A stretch of 64,000 bases of DNA. It comes from Microbacterium marinilacus (GTDB lineage Bacteria > Actinomycetota > Actinomycetes > Actinomycetales > Microbacteriaceae). Shown one piece after another: positions 8,645-17,075 of this stretch. Made by a program: the position numbers and the translations under genes. The stretch's first letter is position 1. The number at the start of each line of letters is the position of its first letter. Location: positions 152,040-216,039 of the forward strand of contig NZ_JAIJZW010000002.1 of assembly GCF_019753765.1 (NCBI RefSeq), given 5' to 3'. The notes under the pieces are model-generated. The model was not told the origin of the DNA and searched no databases. It worked only from the letters and a program-made list of their open reading frames with translations.

Positions 8645-10029
8645 CAGGAGTCTCCCTGGCTGGTCGTCGGCAGCGACGCCAGCTGCGATGTGAGGTAGGC
8701 GGACTGGGACTGGAGCTGCGACAGCATGGTCTCGAGACGCGCGTAGGTGCGCTCGAGGGTCGCGCGGCGCTGCTCCAGGCGCACGTCCCACCGCTCGATC
8801 TGCTCCTCCAGCGAGCTGACCTCGCTCTGCTGCCCCGTGATGCGCGCGGTGAGCAGGCCGTCGTAGCGGTCGGAGTACTGCGTCGTGGTGGTCTCGACCC
8901 GCGCGGACAGCCCGGTGAAGACCTTCTCGACCGCCGCGGGGTCCTCCGCCATCGCCGCCTTGAAGCGCTCCGCGTCGAAGGACAGCACGCCGTAGCGGTC
9001 GATCGAGATGCCGATGCTCGAGGGGGAGACGCCGCCGACGGGATGCTGCACGGCGTCGGCGAGCGCGTGGCGCAGGGCGCGCACGGTGCTGTCGCCCGTG
9101 AACACCCCGAGCGTCGTCGTGTCGCCGGTCGAGGAGCCCACCGTCGCCTTCGAGCCGTTGTCGATGCGCTTGAGGATCGTCGCGATCCGGTCGACGAAGT
9201 CGCCGGCGGTCTTCGCGCGCGCGTCGTCGTCCACCGCCACGGAGATCGTCACGGGATCGGGCGATGCCCGGGAGACCGTCACGTCGACGCCGGGCAGCAG
9301 CCCCGTGAAGGTGTTGGTCGACGACGTGACGACCTGCTCCGCAGCCGTCCCCGCCCACAGCCGCAGCCGCGCGTCGGCTGCGGTCGCGACCACGGCGGCC
9401 CCGGTCTCGGAGGCGACGTCGACGGCCGTGCCCGCGTCGACGGCCGCCGCGTCGCCGCGGAACAGCTGGAAGGCGCCGGCCGTGCCCGTCTCGGTCGCGC
9501 TGAGCTGCAGGCGGAACAGGGGAGCACCGGACGCGTCGGTGCCCGCGGCGACGGCGGTCGCGGCGACGCCCGCTCCGGCGGCGTTGATCGCGCGTGCGAC
9601 GTCGGCGGGCGACGACGACGCGGCGGTGATCTCGACGCGCTCGCCGGCCGCGTCGACCAGGGTGAGCACCGGCGGGTCGTCCGGCCAGGCGCTCAGCGCC
9701 GCAGTGACCAGGGTCTGCGCGGTGGCGACGCGGTCGACGACGACGTCGGTGGTCGAGGGCGTCGCGCCCGACGCGGCGGTCGCCGTGAGCGCGTCGCTCG
9801 ACGACGTGGTGCGGTAGGCGGACAGTGCGCCTGGGGCGGCCGCCTTCTTCGCCTGCGTCAACAGGTCCTGCAGCGAGGTGTTCAGCGACTGGAGCTGCGT
9901 GATGATGACGCCCTTGTCATCGACCTTCGTCTTCAGCAGGGCGCGGGGAATGGACTGCACGTCCATGAGGGCGTCGATCAGCGCCGCCGTGTCCAGCCCC
10001 GAGACGAGGCCATCGAGCGAGAGTCCCAT
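8644..10029 (-). CDS. fliD: Filament cap protein FliD
   Basis: 461 residues. The N-terminal FliD domain (GLSLDGLVSGLDTAALIDAL) and the C-terminal domain (LTARITGQQSEVSSLEEQIERWD, then a coiled coil ending in TMLSQLQSQSAYLTSQL) are both present. The middle is Ala/Thr-rich and variable. FliD caps the growing filament and folds flagellin into place. It lies downstream of fliC across a strong hairpin, so it may depend partly on readthrough from fliC. Confidence 0.94.
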   Translation of the reverse strand: MGLSLDGLVSGLDTAALIDALMDVQSIPRALLKTKVDDKGVIITQLQSLNTSLQDLLTQAKKAAAPGALSAYRTTSSSDALTATAASGATPSTTDVVVDRVATAQTLVTAALSAWPDDPPVLTLVDAAGERVEITAASSSPADVARAINAAGAGVAATAVAAGTDASGAPLFRLQLSATETGTAGAFQLFRGDAAAVDAGTAVDVASETGAAVVATAADARLRLWAGTAAEQVVTSSTNTFTGLLPGVDVTVSRASPDPVTISVAVDDDARAKTAGDFVDRIATILKRIDNGSKATVGSSTGDTTTLGVFTGDSTVRALRHALADAVQHPVGGVSPSSIGISIDRYGVLSFDAERFKAAMAEDPAAVEKVFTGLSARVETTTTQYSDRYDGLLTARITGQQSEVSSLEEQIERWDVRLEQRRATLERTYARLETMLSQLQSQSAYLTSQLASLPTTSQGDS

Positions 10030-10074
10030 GCGCGCCTTCCGTTTTCGCGTGGAGGTCCGGGATCGGGGATGGCG

Positions 10075-10111
10075 CCCGGGGAGGGACGGGATGGGACCGT
10101 CCCTCCCCGGG
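10075..10111 (-). terminator. Strong hairpin between fliC and fliD
   Basis: A perfect 15-bp inverted repeat (arms 10075-10089 and 10097-10111) encloses a 7-base loop. No long U-tract follows on the minus strand. It sits 48 bases past the fliC stop, so it can terminate or attenuate transcription leaving fliC and can stabilise the flagellin mRNA 3' end. Confidence 0.75.
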
Positions 10112-10158
10112 GCCGGGACGAGTCCGCGAACGGCCCGAGGACCGCCGCGGGGGCTCTA

Positions 10159-10986
10159 TCAGCGCAGCAGCTGCAGCACGCCCTGCGTCGACTGGTTCGC
10201 CTGCGCGAGCATGGCGGTGCCGGCCTGCGACAGGATGTTCGCCGCGGTGTACTTGACCATCTCGGAGGCCATGTCCGTGTCGCGGATGCGGCTCTCGGCT
10301 GCCGCGAGGTTCTCCGAGGAGATCTGCAGCGAGTTGATCGCCGACTCGAAGCGGTTCTGCGCCGCACCGAGGCCCGCGCGATCGGTCGAGATGCTCGTGA
10401 TCTCCGTGTCGACGGCGTCGATCGCGGCAGCCGCGGTCGTCGCCGAGCTCACGTCGAGAGCCTTGATCGTCGCGCCGAGGCCTGACAGGTCGGTGAAGTC
10501 CACCGTGATCTGGTCCTCGGCCGCCGTGCCGCCGGCGCCGACGTGGAACGTCAGCGAGGCGTTGGTGGCGTCGAGTAGCTTGATCCCGTTGAAGTTCGTG
10601 CTCGCGGCGACGCGGGTGAGCTCGTCGCCGAGGGCGTCGATCTCGGTCTTGATGGCCGTGCGCGAGTCCGCGTTGTTCGAGTCGTTGCCGGCCTGCACCG
10701 CGAGATCGCGCACGCGCTGCAGGATGGAGTGGACCTCGGTCAGGGCGCCTTCCGCGGTCTGGATGACCGAGATGCCGTCCTGGGCGTTGCGGGCGGCCAC
10801 GTTCAGGCCGTTGACCTGCGAGCGCAGGCCCTCGGAGATCGCGAGACCGGCCGCGTCGTCGGCAGCGCGGTTGATGCGGAGGCCGCTCGAGAGCTTCTCG
10901 AGGGACTTCGACAGGTCGTTCTGCGTGCTCGACAGGTTGCGGTAGGCGTTGAGCGCCGACACGTTGGTGTTGATCTGCATACCCAT
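10159..10986 (-). CDS. fliC: Flagellin
   Basis: 275 residues. The conserved D0/D1 N-terminus MQINTNVSALNAYRNL and C-terminus (MVKYTAANILSQAGTAMLAQ, ending QGVLQLLR) are complete. The middle is short, with only a small Ala/Thr-rich insert around 150-200, so the filament surface domains D2/D3 are essentially absent. The ATG at 10986 follows GGAGG at good spacing. Transcription starts from the sigma-28-like promoter at 11044-11070, giving a leader of about 50 bases. Confidence 0.97.
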   Translation of the reverse strand: MGMQINTNVSALNAYRNLSSTQNDLSKSLEKLSSGLRINRAADDAAGLAISEGLRSQVNGLNVAARNAQDGISVIQTAEGALTEVHSILQRVRDLAVQAGNDSNNADSRTAIKTEIDALGDELTRVAASTNFNGIKLLDATNASLTFHVGAGGTAAEDQITVDFTDLSGLGATIKALDVSSATTAAAAIDAVDTEITSISTDRAGLGAAQNRFESAINSLQISSENLAAAESRIRDTDMASEMVKYTAANILSQAGTAMLAQANQSTQGVLQLLR

Positions 10987-11043
10987 GGTTTTCCTCCGTG
11001 ACTGGGTGGTGAAGCGGAGCCCGTCCGTGAGCTCCGCTCTGAC

Positions 11044-11070
11044 CTATCGGCAGGTCTCCCGGGGAGGTAA
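11044..11070 (-). promoter_or_regulatory. Sigma-28-like promoter of fliC
   Basis: On the minus strand TTAC (11070-11067) is followed after 15 bases by GCCGATAG (11051-11044). This spacing is identical to the flgB and flgN promoters in this window. The -35 element starts one base after the terminator of the sigma gene, so fliC is insulated from upstream transcription. Confidence 0.8.
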
Positions 11071-11071
11071 G

Positions 11072-11107
11072 GCGAAGGCCGGCTCCCCTGGGGGAGCCGG
11101 CCTTCGC
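11072..11107 (-). terminator. Terminator of the flagellar sigma factor gene
   Basis: A perfect 16-bp stem (11072-11087 with 11092-11107) has a 4-base loop. It lies 13 bases past the sigma gene stop and directly before the fliC promoter. There is no U-tract, as is common in high-GC actinobacteria. Confidence 0.8.
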
Positions 11108-11120
11108 GGTCGCGTCGTCG

Positions 11121-11927
11121 TCAGAGCGCCGCGGCGCCCTTCAGGAAGGCGCCGGCGAGACGGCGCCCGCCGTTCGCGGCGATGCGCGTGAAGTACGCCT
11201 CGCGGGCGGCGTCGGACACGCGCGAGGTCGGTGCGGGGGAGTCCCCGGGGTTCTCGGCGTCGTACCTGTCGAGCGCGTCGCGCAGCAGCCGCAGGCCCTC
11301 GGCCCGCTGCTGCGAGACGGCCGAGTGGGACACGCCGAGCTCCGCGGCGATCTCCTTGACGGGCCGCTCCTCGACGTACACCGCCCGCACGATCAGACGC
11401 ATCCGCTCCGGCAGCGCCTCGAGCGCGTGCTGCAGCACCTCGCGTCGCTCGCCCTGCGCGGCGGCCGCGTCGGGCAGGGGCAGGTCGGACGACACGGCGT
11501 GCACGATGGGGTCGTCGAGCGCGATCACCGTGCGCTCCGCATCGGCGAGCGCGTCCGTCACGGTCTGCGCGTCGACGCCCATCGTCGAGGCGATCTCGTC
11601 CGTCGTCGGCGTGCGTCCGAGCGCGGCCGTGAGGGTGTCGCGCACCGCGGTGGTCTCCTTGATCCGGCGCCGGATGCCGCGCGAGGCCCAGTCCATCGCG
11701 CGCATCTCGTCGGCGAACGCGCCGAGGATGCGACGGCGGGCGTAGGCGCCGAAGGGCACACCCATCGTGGGATCGAACGCGTCGGCCGCGGTCACCAGGG
11801 CCAGCGCGCCGGCCGCGGCGAGGTCCTCGCGGGAGATGTGGGTCGCCCGGGAGCTCAGCTCGGCGGCGAGGAAGCCGACCAAGGGGAGGTTCTCCACGAC
11901 GAGGCGATTGCGCTCGACACGCGTCAT
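11121..11927 (-). CDS. fliA: FliA/WhiG-type RNA polymerase sigma factor
   Basis: 268 residues. Region 2 includes HISREDLAAAGALALVTAADAFDPTMGVPFGAYARRRILGA. Region 3 follows (AALGRTPTTDEIASTMGVD), and region 4 ends in VKEIAAELGVSHSAVSQQRAEGLRLLRDAL. This matches the sigma-28 class, including its minimal region 1. The ATG at 11927 is used because longer frames upstream have no family similarity. It is the obvious candidate to read the three GCCGATAG promoters nearby. The 287-base gap up to flgN (11928-12214) holds an AT-rich patch near 12030-12050 that may contain its own promoter, but I cannot place the boxes firmly. Confidence 0.9.
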   Translation of the reverse strand: MTRVERNRLVVENLPLVGFLAAELSSRATHISREDLAAAGALALVTAADAFDPTMGVPFGAYARRRILGAFADEMRAMDWASRGIRRRIKETTAVRDTLTAALGRTPTTDEIASTMGVDAQTVTDALADAERTVIALDDPIVHAVSSDLPLPDAAAAQGERREVLQHALEALPERMRLIVRAVYVEERPVKEIAAELGVSHSAVSQQRAEGLRLLRDALDRYDAENPGDSPAPTSRVSDAAREAYFTRIAANGGRRLAGAFLKGAAAL

Positions 11928-12132
11928 TTTTCTGTTCTGCCGCTCTTCTAGGGGGGTAGGGGCGGAGTTCTCGGCTTCGGGGGAAGCCCACGATGCGGCA
12001 TCCGGAGGTGTGACCCGCGCGGATGTCGTATCGAAGATATATCGCGATCCAAATGGACGTGCAAGCAGAACAGATGATCTTCTCGGATCCCCGTTCCGGT
12101 CGTGAATGGGTACCAGTCCCCACGGCCGCTTG

Positions 12133-12159
12133 TTACGGTACCCCCACGCTCGCCGATAG
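12133..12159 (+). promoter_or_regulatory. Sigma-28-like promoter of flgN-flgK-flgL
   Basis: TTAC (12133-12136), 15 bases, then GCCGATAG (12152-12159), the same layout as before fliC and flgB. The predicted start of transcription is about 50 bases before flgN. Confidence 0.78.
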
Positions 12160-12214
12160 TGGCAGCTGACACGATCCCGGTCGTGTCGCATCAGGGGGAG
12201 ATTGGGAACGGGAA

Positions 12215-12700
12215 ATGGGAGCCAACGAGCTTTCGATGCACCTGTGGCGGGAGCGTGAGCTGCTGGAGATGCTGCTGTTCAAGCTGGAGGAGCAGGAACT
12301 GCTGCTCGCAGCGGGACGTTCGCGGTGGATCCACTTCGCCACGCGCGAGGTCGAACAGGTGCTCGAGCGCATACGCCAGGAGGGCCTCGGACGTGCCGTG
12401 GAGGTCAGCGGCGTGGCCGAGGAGTGGGGCGCACCCGACGACGCCACGCTGCGGCAGCTGATCGAGCACGCGCCGACCGATGCCTGGCGCGACGTGTTCA
12501 CCGAGCACCTGCGGGCCATGACCGAGCTCACGGCCGAGGTCGCGCAGCGTCGGGACGCGAACGAGGTGCATCTTCGCGCCGCGGTCCGGGCGACGCAGGA
12601 GGCCATCGCCGGCCTCGGCATCCGCACCGGCGAGTACGACGCCGACGGCACGGTCGGGCCCGACGACTCGTCGCCCCGCATCGTCGACACCGCCCTCTGA
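12215..12700 (+). CDS. flgN: Flagellar chaperone FlgN
   Basis: 161 residues, mainly helical. The core LSMHLWRERELLEMLLFKLEEQELLLAAGRSRW and the later repeat of paired helices match the FlgN-like fold. FlgN is the export chaperone of the hook-filament junction proteins FlgK and FlgL, which are the next two genes. It is the first gene behind the promoter at 12133-12159. Confidence 0.88.
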   Translation: MGANELSMHLWRERELLEMLLFKLEEQELLLAAGRSRWIHFATREVEQVLERIRQEGLGRAVEVSGVAEEWGAPDDATLRQLIEHAPTDAWRDVFTEHLRAMTELTAEVAQRRDANEVHLRAAVRATQEAIAGLGIRTGEYDADGTVGPDDSSPRIVDTAL

Positions 12701-12760
12701 CGCCTCGGCGCCGGCACCGCACGAGCACCCGATCCGAACACGAACCGAACCTGGAGTGAC

Positions 12761-14170
12761 ATGTCGACCTTCACCGGACTGAACACCGCGGCCTCTGCGC
12801 TGTCAGCCGCGCGGCGCGGCATCGAGCTCACGGGGCAGAACATCGCCAACCAGACCTCGGCGGGCTACACGCGTCAGCGTCTGGAGACGTCGGCGGTCGC
12901 GGCGGTCGCCCAGGCGGGGCGGTTCAGCGCGGGCGCGGTGCCGGGCCAGGGCGTCTCGGTGGACGGCGTCGCGCGGCTCGGCGACGCGCTGCTCGACTCC
13001 CGGGTGCGCGACGCGCTCGGCGCGGCGGGCTTCTGGAGCGTCCGGGCCCAGGCGGCGCGCACCGCCGAGGCGACGATGGCCGAGCCGACCGAGGCGGGGC
13101 TCGCCCATCGCCTCTCGCAGTTCTGGGCCGACTGGCAGGACCTGTCCAACTCCCCGGACGCCGCGGCGGCGGCCGCGGTGGTGCTGAACGACGCGAGCGC
13201 CCTCGCCTCCCAGATCGCGGCGGGCTACGCCGCCGCGAGCTCCCAGTGGAGCGAGGCGCGCGCGGGCGTCGAACGGACCGTGTCGGAGGTGAACACCGCG
13301 GCGGATCAGATCGCGCAGCTGAACCGCGAGATCCGCGACGCGCTCGGTGCCGGGCGCTCGGCGAACGAGCTGATCGACCGCCGGGCCGTGCTGGCGGAGC
13401 GGGTGTCGCGACAGACCGGCGCGACGGCGTCCGTCGAGCAGGACGGCACGCTGACGGTCCGGATCGACGGCAACGCGCTCGTGTCGGGCGTGGAGGCGCG
13501 GCACCTGGTCGCGAGCGGCCCGTCCGGCATCACGGCGGGGCAGCCGGTCACGGTGGCCTGGGCGCATCGTCCGGACCAGCCGGTCGCCCTCTCCGGCGGC
13601 GAGCTCGGAGGCGCGCTCTCGGTGCTCGCCCCCGCCTCGGAGGGCGGCACCCTCGCGCAGCTGGCCGACACCTACAACCGCCTCGCGACGACGCTCGCCG
13701 AGCGCGTGAACGCCCAGCACCGCGCCGGTGCCACCGCGGCGGGGGAGCCGGGCGGAGACTTCTTCGACGTGTCCGCCGCGGGACCGGCCGCTCTCTCGCT
13801 GCGGGTGGTGCCGACGCGGGCCGACCAGCTCGCGCTCGCCGCGCCGGGCGCGGGCGCGTTCGACTCGTCCAACGCCGACGCCATCTCGCAGATCGGATCG
13901 AGCGCCGGATCGCCCGACGCCCTGTGGGCCGACTTCGTCACCTCGTTCGGCGTCGCGACGGCGGGCGACGTGCAGCGGGCGAGCGTCGCGGAGGTCGCCG
14001 CCGTCACGGCCGTCGGCGCGCAGCAGTCGGTGGCGGCGGTGGACGGCGACGAGGAGACCATCAACCTGCTCACGTACCAGACCGCCTATCAGGCGGCGGC
14101 GCGGGTGCTCACCGCGGTCGACGAGGCCCTCGACGTGCTCATCAACCGCACCGGCCTCGTCGGCCGCTGA
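12761..14170 (+). CDS. flgK: Hook-filament junction protein FlgK (HAP1)
   Basis: 469 residues. The N-terminus is TFTGLNTAASALSAARRGIE with the rod-type motif GQNIANQTSAGYTRQR. The C-terminus has TINLLTYQTAYQAAARVLTAVDEALDVLIN, as in FlgK. It is full length. The ATG at 12761 follows a GGAG-type site. The protein joins hook to filament together with FlgL; its partner gene downstream is truncated in this sequence. Confidence 0.95.
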   Translation: MSTFTGLNTAASALSAARRGIELTGQNIANQTSAGYTRQRLETSAVAAVAQAGRFSAGAVPGQGVSVDGVARLGDALLDSRVRDALGAAGFWSVRAQAARTAEATMAEPTEAGLAHRLSQFWADWQDLSNSPDAAAAAAVVLNDASALASQIAAGYAAASSQWSEARAGVERTVSEVNTAADQIAQLNREIRDALGAGRSANELIDRRAVLAERVSRQTGATASVEQDGTLTVRIDGNALVSGVEARHLVASGPSGITAGQPVTVAWAHRPDQPVALSGGELGGALSVLAPASEGGTLAQLADTYNRLATTLAERVNAQHRAGATAAGEPGGDFFDVSAAGPAALSLRVVPTRADQLALAAPGAGAFDSSNADAISQIGSSAGSPDALWADFVTSFGVATAGDVQRASVAEVAAVTAVGAQQSVAAVDGDEETINLLTYQTAYQAAARVLTAVDEALDVLINRTGLVGR

Positions 14171-14199
14171 TCCCGCGACGCTCCCCGAAAGGCACGCCC

Positions 14200-14418
14200 A
14201 TGATCTCCCGCGTCACCTCCCAGACGATGACCCAGGCGTCGCTGCGCAACCTGCAGACGAACCTGAGCCAGCTCGCACGCCTGCAGGAGCAGGCCACGTC
14301 GCAGCGGGCCTTCCTCGCCCCGTCCGACAGCCCGTCGGCGGCGGCCACGACGCTCGCCCTGCACGCCGAGCAGCGCCGCAACGAGCAGTACGCGCGCAAC
14401 ATCGACGACGGTCTCGCG
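14200..14418 (+). pseudogene. flgL: 5' fragment of flgL (hook-filament junction protein), cut at codon 73 and fused in frame to a sugar ABC ATPase
   Basis: The ATG at 14200 opens a clear FlgL N-terminus (MISRVTSQTMTQASLRNLQT, then a Ser/Ala-rich stretch and RNEQYARNIDDGLA). FlgL is normally near 300 residues; here similarity stops after residue 73 and the frame continues into an ABC transporter ATPase. Without the rest, this cannot make a functional junction protein. Genes often found after flgL in Gram-positives (fliW, csrA) are also absent. A deletion or an assembly misjoin explains this; the sequence alone cannot decide. Confidence 0.85.
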
Positions 14419-15801
14419 CACGGCTCGTACGGCGGCGACATCCTCTTCGAAGGCGAGGGCGTGGCGTTCTCGTCGATCCGCGACTCCGAGGAGCGCGGCA
14501 TCGTCATCATCCACCAGGAGCTGGCCCTCGTGCCGCACCTCTCGGTGGCCGAGAACATCTTCCTCGGCAACGAGCGGGTGCGCGGCGGCCTCATCGACTG
14601 GAACCAGGCGAACCACGAGGCGGCGGCGTTCATGGAGCGTGTCGGCCTCGACGAGAACCCGACCGTGCCGGTCGGCCAGCTCGGCGTCGGCAAGCAGCAG
14701 CTCATCGAGATCGCCAAGGCGATGACCAAGGACGTCAAGCTGCTGATCCTCGACGAGCCCACCGCGGCGCTCAACGACAACGACTCGGAGCACCTGCTCG
14801 GGCTGCTGCGCGAGCTGCGCGACCAGGGCATCACGTGCATCATCATCAGCCACAAGCTCGGCGAGATCGAGGCGATCGCCGACTCGACCACGATCATCCG
14901 CGACGGGGAGTCGATCGAGACGATCGACATGCACGGCGAGGACGCGACGCAGGCGCGCATCATCCGCGGGATGGTGGGCCGCTCGCTCGACCAGCGCTTC
15001 CCCGACCGCACGCCGCAGATCGGCGAGGAGATCTTCCGCGTCGAGAACTGGACGGTGCACCACCCGACGCAGGCCGGGCGCGTGGTGGTCGACGACGCGT
15101 CGATCTCCGTGGGCGCGGGCGAGATCGTCGGCATCGCGGGCCTCATGGGCGCCGGACGCACCGAGTTCATGATGAGCCTGTTCGGACAGTCGTACGGGCG
15201 CGACATCTCGGGCCGTGTCTTCCTGCACGGCAAGGAGATCCGCCCCCGCACCGTGCAGGAGGCGATCGGCAGCGGCCTCGCCTACGTGTCGGAGGATCGC
15301 AAGCACTACGGGCTGAACCTCATCACCGACATCCGCACCAACATCACGGCGGCGGCGCTCGGCAAGATCAGCAACAGGGCCAGCTTCGTCAACGGCAACG
15401 AGGAGATCAAGGTCTCCGAGGAGTACCGCCGCGACATGAACATCAAGACCCCGACCGTGATGCAGACCGTGGGCAACCTCTCGGGCGGCAACCAGCAGAA
15501 GGTCGTGCTGTCGAAGTGGCTGTTCTCGGATCCCGAGGTGCTGATCCTCGACGAGCCCACCCGCGGCATCGACGTGGGCGCCAAGTACGAGATCTACGAG
15601 ATCATCAACGCCCTCGCCGCCGCCGGCAAGGCGATCATCGTCGTCTCCAGCGAGCTGCCCGAGCTGCTCGGCATGTGCGACCGCATCTACACGCTCGCGT
15701 ACGGCCGCATCACCGGGCAGGCCCCCGCGGCCTCGGCCACGCAGGAGAGCCTGATGAGCCTCATGACCATCGAGAAGAACCAGAAGGAGGCCGCGGCATG
15801 A
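14419..15801 (+). pseudogene. Sugar ABC transporter ATPase (MmsA/GguA/XylG type), N-terminally truncated and fused to FlgL
   Basis: 460 residues of a two-domain carbohydrate-uptake ATPase, normally about 510. The first domain starts at HGSYGGDILFEGEG, after the point where Walker A should be. Its signature GVGKQQLIEIAKAM and Walker B LLILDEPTAALND remain. The second domain is complete, with the degenerate GIAGLMGAGRTEF loop, LSGGNQQKVVLSKWL and LILDEPTRGID. The gene overlaps the permease gene by four bases. Its own start and the expected upstream solute-binding protein gene are missing. If the sequence is real, the first nucleotide site is dead. Confidence 0.88.
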
Positions 15802-17021
15802 GCAATGTCCTGGCTGAGACCAAAGACCTGTTCACGCGCAACCTCCGGACGTCCGGCATCTACATCGCCTTCGTGGCGATCGTGCTGCTGTTCACGATCC
15901 TGACGGGCGGCACGCTGCTCGCGCCGGAGAACGTCACCAACCTGGTGCTGCAGAACGCGCACATCCTGATCATGGCGCTCGGCATGATCATGATCATCGT
16001 CGCCGGCCACATCGACCTGTCGGTCGGATCGGTGCTCGCGTTCGCGTCGGCCGTCGCCGCCGTGCTCGTCATCAGGCTGGGCATGCCGTGGTGGGTGGGC
16101 CTGCTCGCGGCCGTCGTGGTCGGCATCCTCGTCGGCGCATGGCACGGCTTCTGGGTCGCGTTCGTCGGCATCCCCGCGTTCATCGTCACCCTGGCGGGCA
16201 TGCTGCTCTTCCGCGGCCTCACGTGGGTCGTGCTCGAGAACGTCTCGCTCTCGCCGTTCCCCGGCGAGTACAAGACCCTCGCGACCGGCTTCAGCCGCGG
16301 CCTGTTCGGCGAGGTCGTCGTGGGGCAGGGATCGGGGCTGCTGGCACAGCCGCAGACCGTCGACGTCTTCACGCTGCTGATCGGCGTGGTCGCCGTGGCC
16401 GGCTTCGTGGTGTCGCAGGTGCGCAGCCGCCGCGCGCGCATGGGCTACAACCAGAAGGTCGAGTCGATGCCGCTGTTCGTCGTCAAGCTCGCCGCCGTCG
16501 CGGTCGTGGCCATGGCGTTCGCGTGGGCGCTCGCCTACAACCGCGGCTTCCCGCTGGTGCTGATCGTGCTGGGCCTGCTCATCCTGATCTACCAGCTGAT
16601 CACCAACCGCACGGTGTTCGGTCGTCACGTGTACGCGATCGGCGGCAACCTCTCGGCCGCGCAGCTGTCGGGCGTGAACGTGCGTCGTGTCAACTTCTGG
16701 CTGTTCGTCCACATGGGCATGCTGACGGGCATCGCGGCGGCCATGTTCTCCGCGCGCTCCAACGGCGCCCAGCCGGGCATGGGCAACAGCTTCGAGCTCG
16801 ACGTGATCGCCGCCTGCTTCATCGGCGGCGCGTCGACCACGGGCGGCATCGGCCGAGTCACGGGTGCGCTCGTCGGCGGTCTCGTGATGGCCGTGATGTC
16901 GAACGGCATGTCGCTCATGGGCGTGCCGCAGTCGGTGCAGCCGATCGTCAAGGGCCTCGTCCTGCTGATCGCCGTCGCCTTCGACATCTACAACAAGCGC
17001 CGGGCCGGCGCCGCGCGCTGA
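15798..17021 (+). CDS. Sugar ABC transporter permease (MmsB/GguB/XylH type)
   Basis: 407 residues with about ten membrane segments. Characteristic parts are the cytoplasmic start (AETKDLFTRNLRTSGIYIAF), GHIDLSVGSVLAF, and the loop GGNLSAAQLSGVNVRRVNFW near 290, typical of the BPD_transp_2 branch of monosaccharide permeases. It pairs with the truncated ATPase upstream (ATGA overlap). Members import xylose, arabinose, galactose or similar sugars; the substrate cannot be told from the permease. The usual binding protein gene is not present in this window. Confidence 0.93.
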   Translation: MSNVLAETKDLFTRNLRTSGIYIAFVAIVLLFTILTGGTLLAPENVTNLVLQNAHILIMALGMIMIIVAGHIDLSVGSVLAFASAVAAVLVIRLGMPWWVGLLAAVVVGILVGAWHGFWVAFVGIPAFIVTLAGMLLFRGLTWVVLENVSLSPFPGEYKTLATGFSRGLFGEVVVGQGSGLLAQPQTVDVFTLLIGVVAVAGFVVSQVRSRRARMGYNQKVESMPLFVVKLAAVAVVAMAFAWALAYNRGFPLVLIVLGLLILIYQLITNRTVFGRHVYAIGGNLSAAQLSGVNVRRVNFWLFVHMGMLTGIAAAMFSARSNGAQPGMGNSFELDVIAACFIGGASTTGGIGRVTGALVGGLVMAVMSNGMSLMGVPQSVQPIVKGLVLLIAVAFDIYNKRRAGAAR

Positions 17022-17032
17022 CCCGAGCCCAC

Positions 17033-17075
17033 AGACGGCGGGCCGTTCCCCTTCCGGGGGAGCGGCCCGCCGTCT
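17033..17075. terminator. Bidirectional terminator between the sugar permease and ABC-F genes
   Basis: A long hairpin has an outer 13-bp perfect stem (17033-17045 with 17063-17075) extended inward by a few pairs with a mismatch. It serves convergent genes and runs into the last bases of the ABC-F stop codon. Confidence 0.85.
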
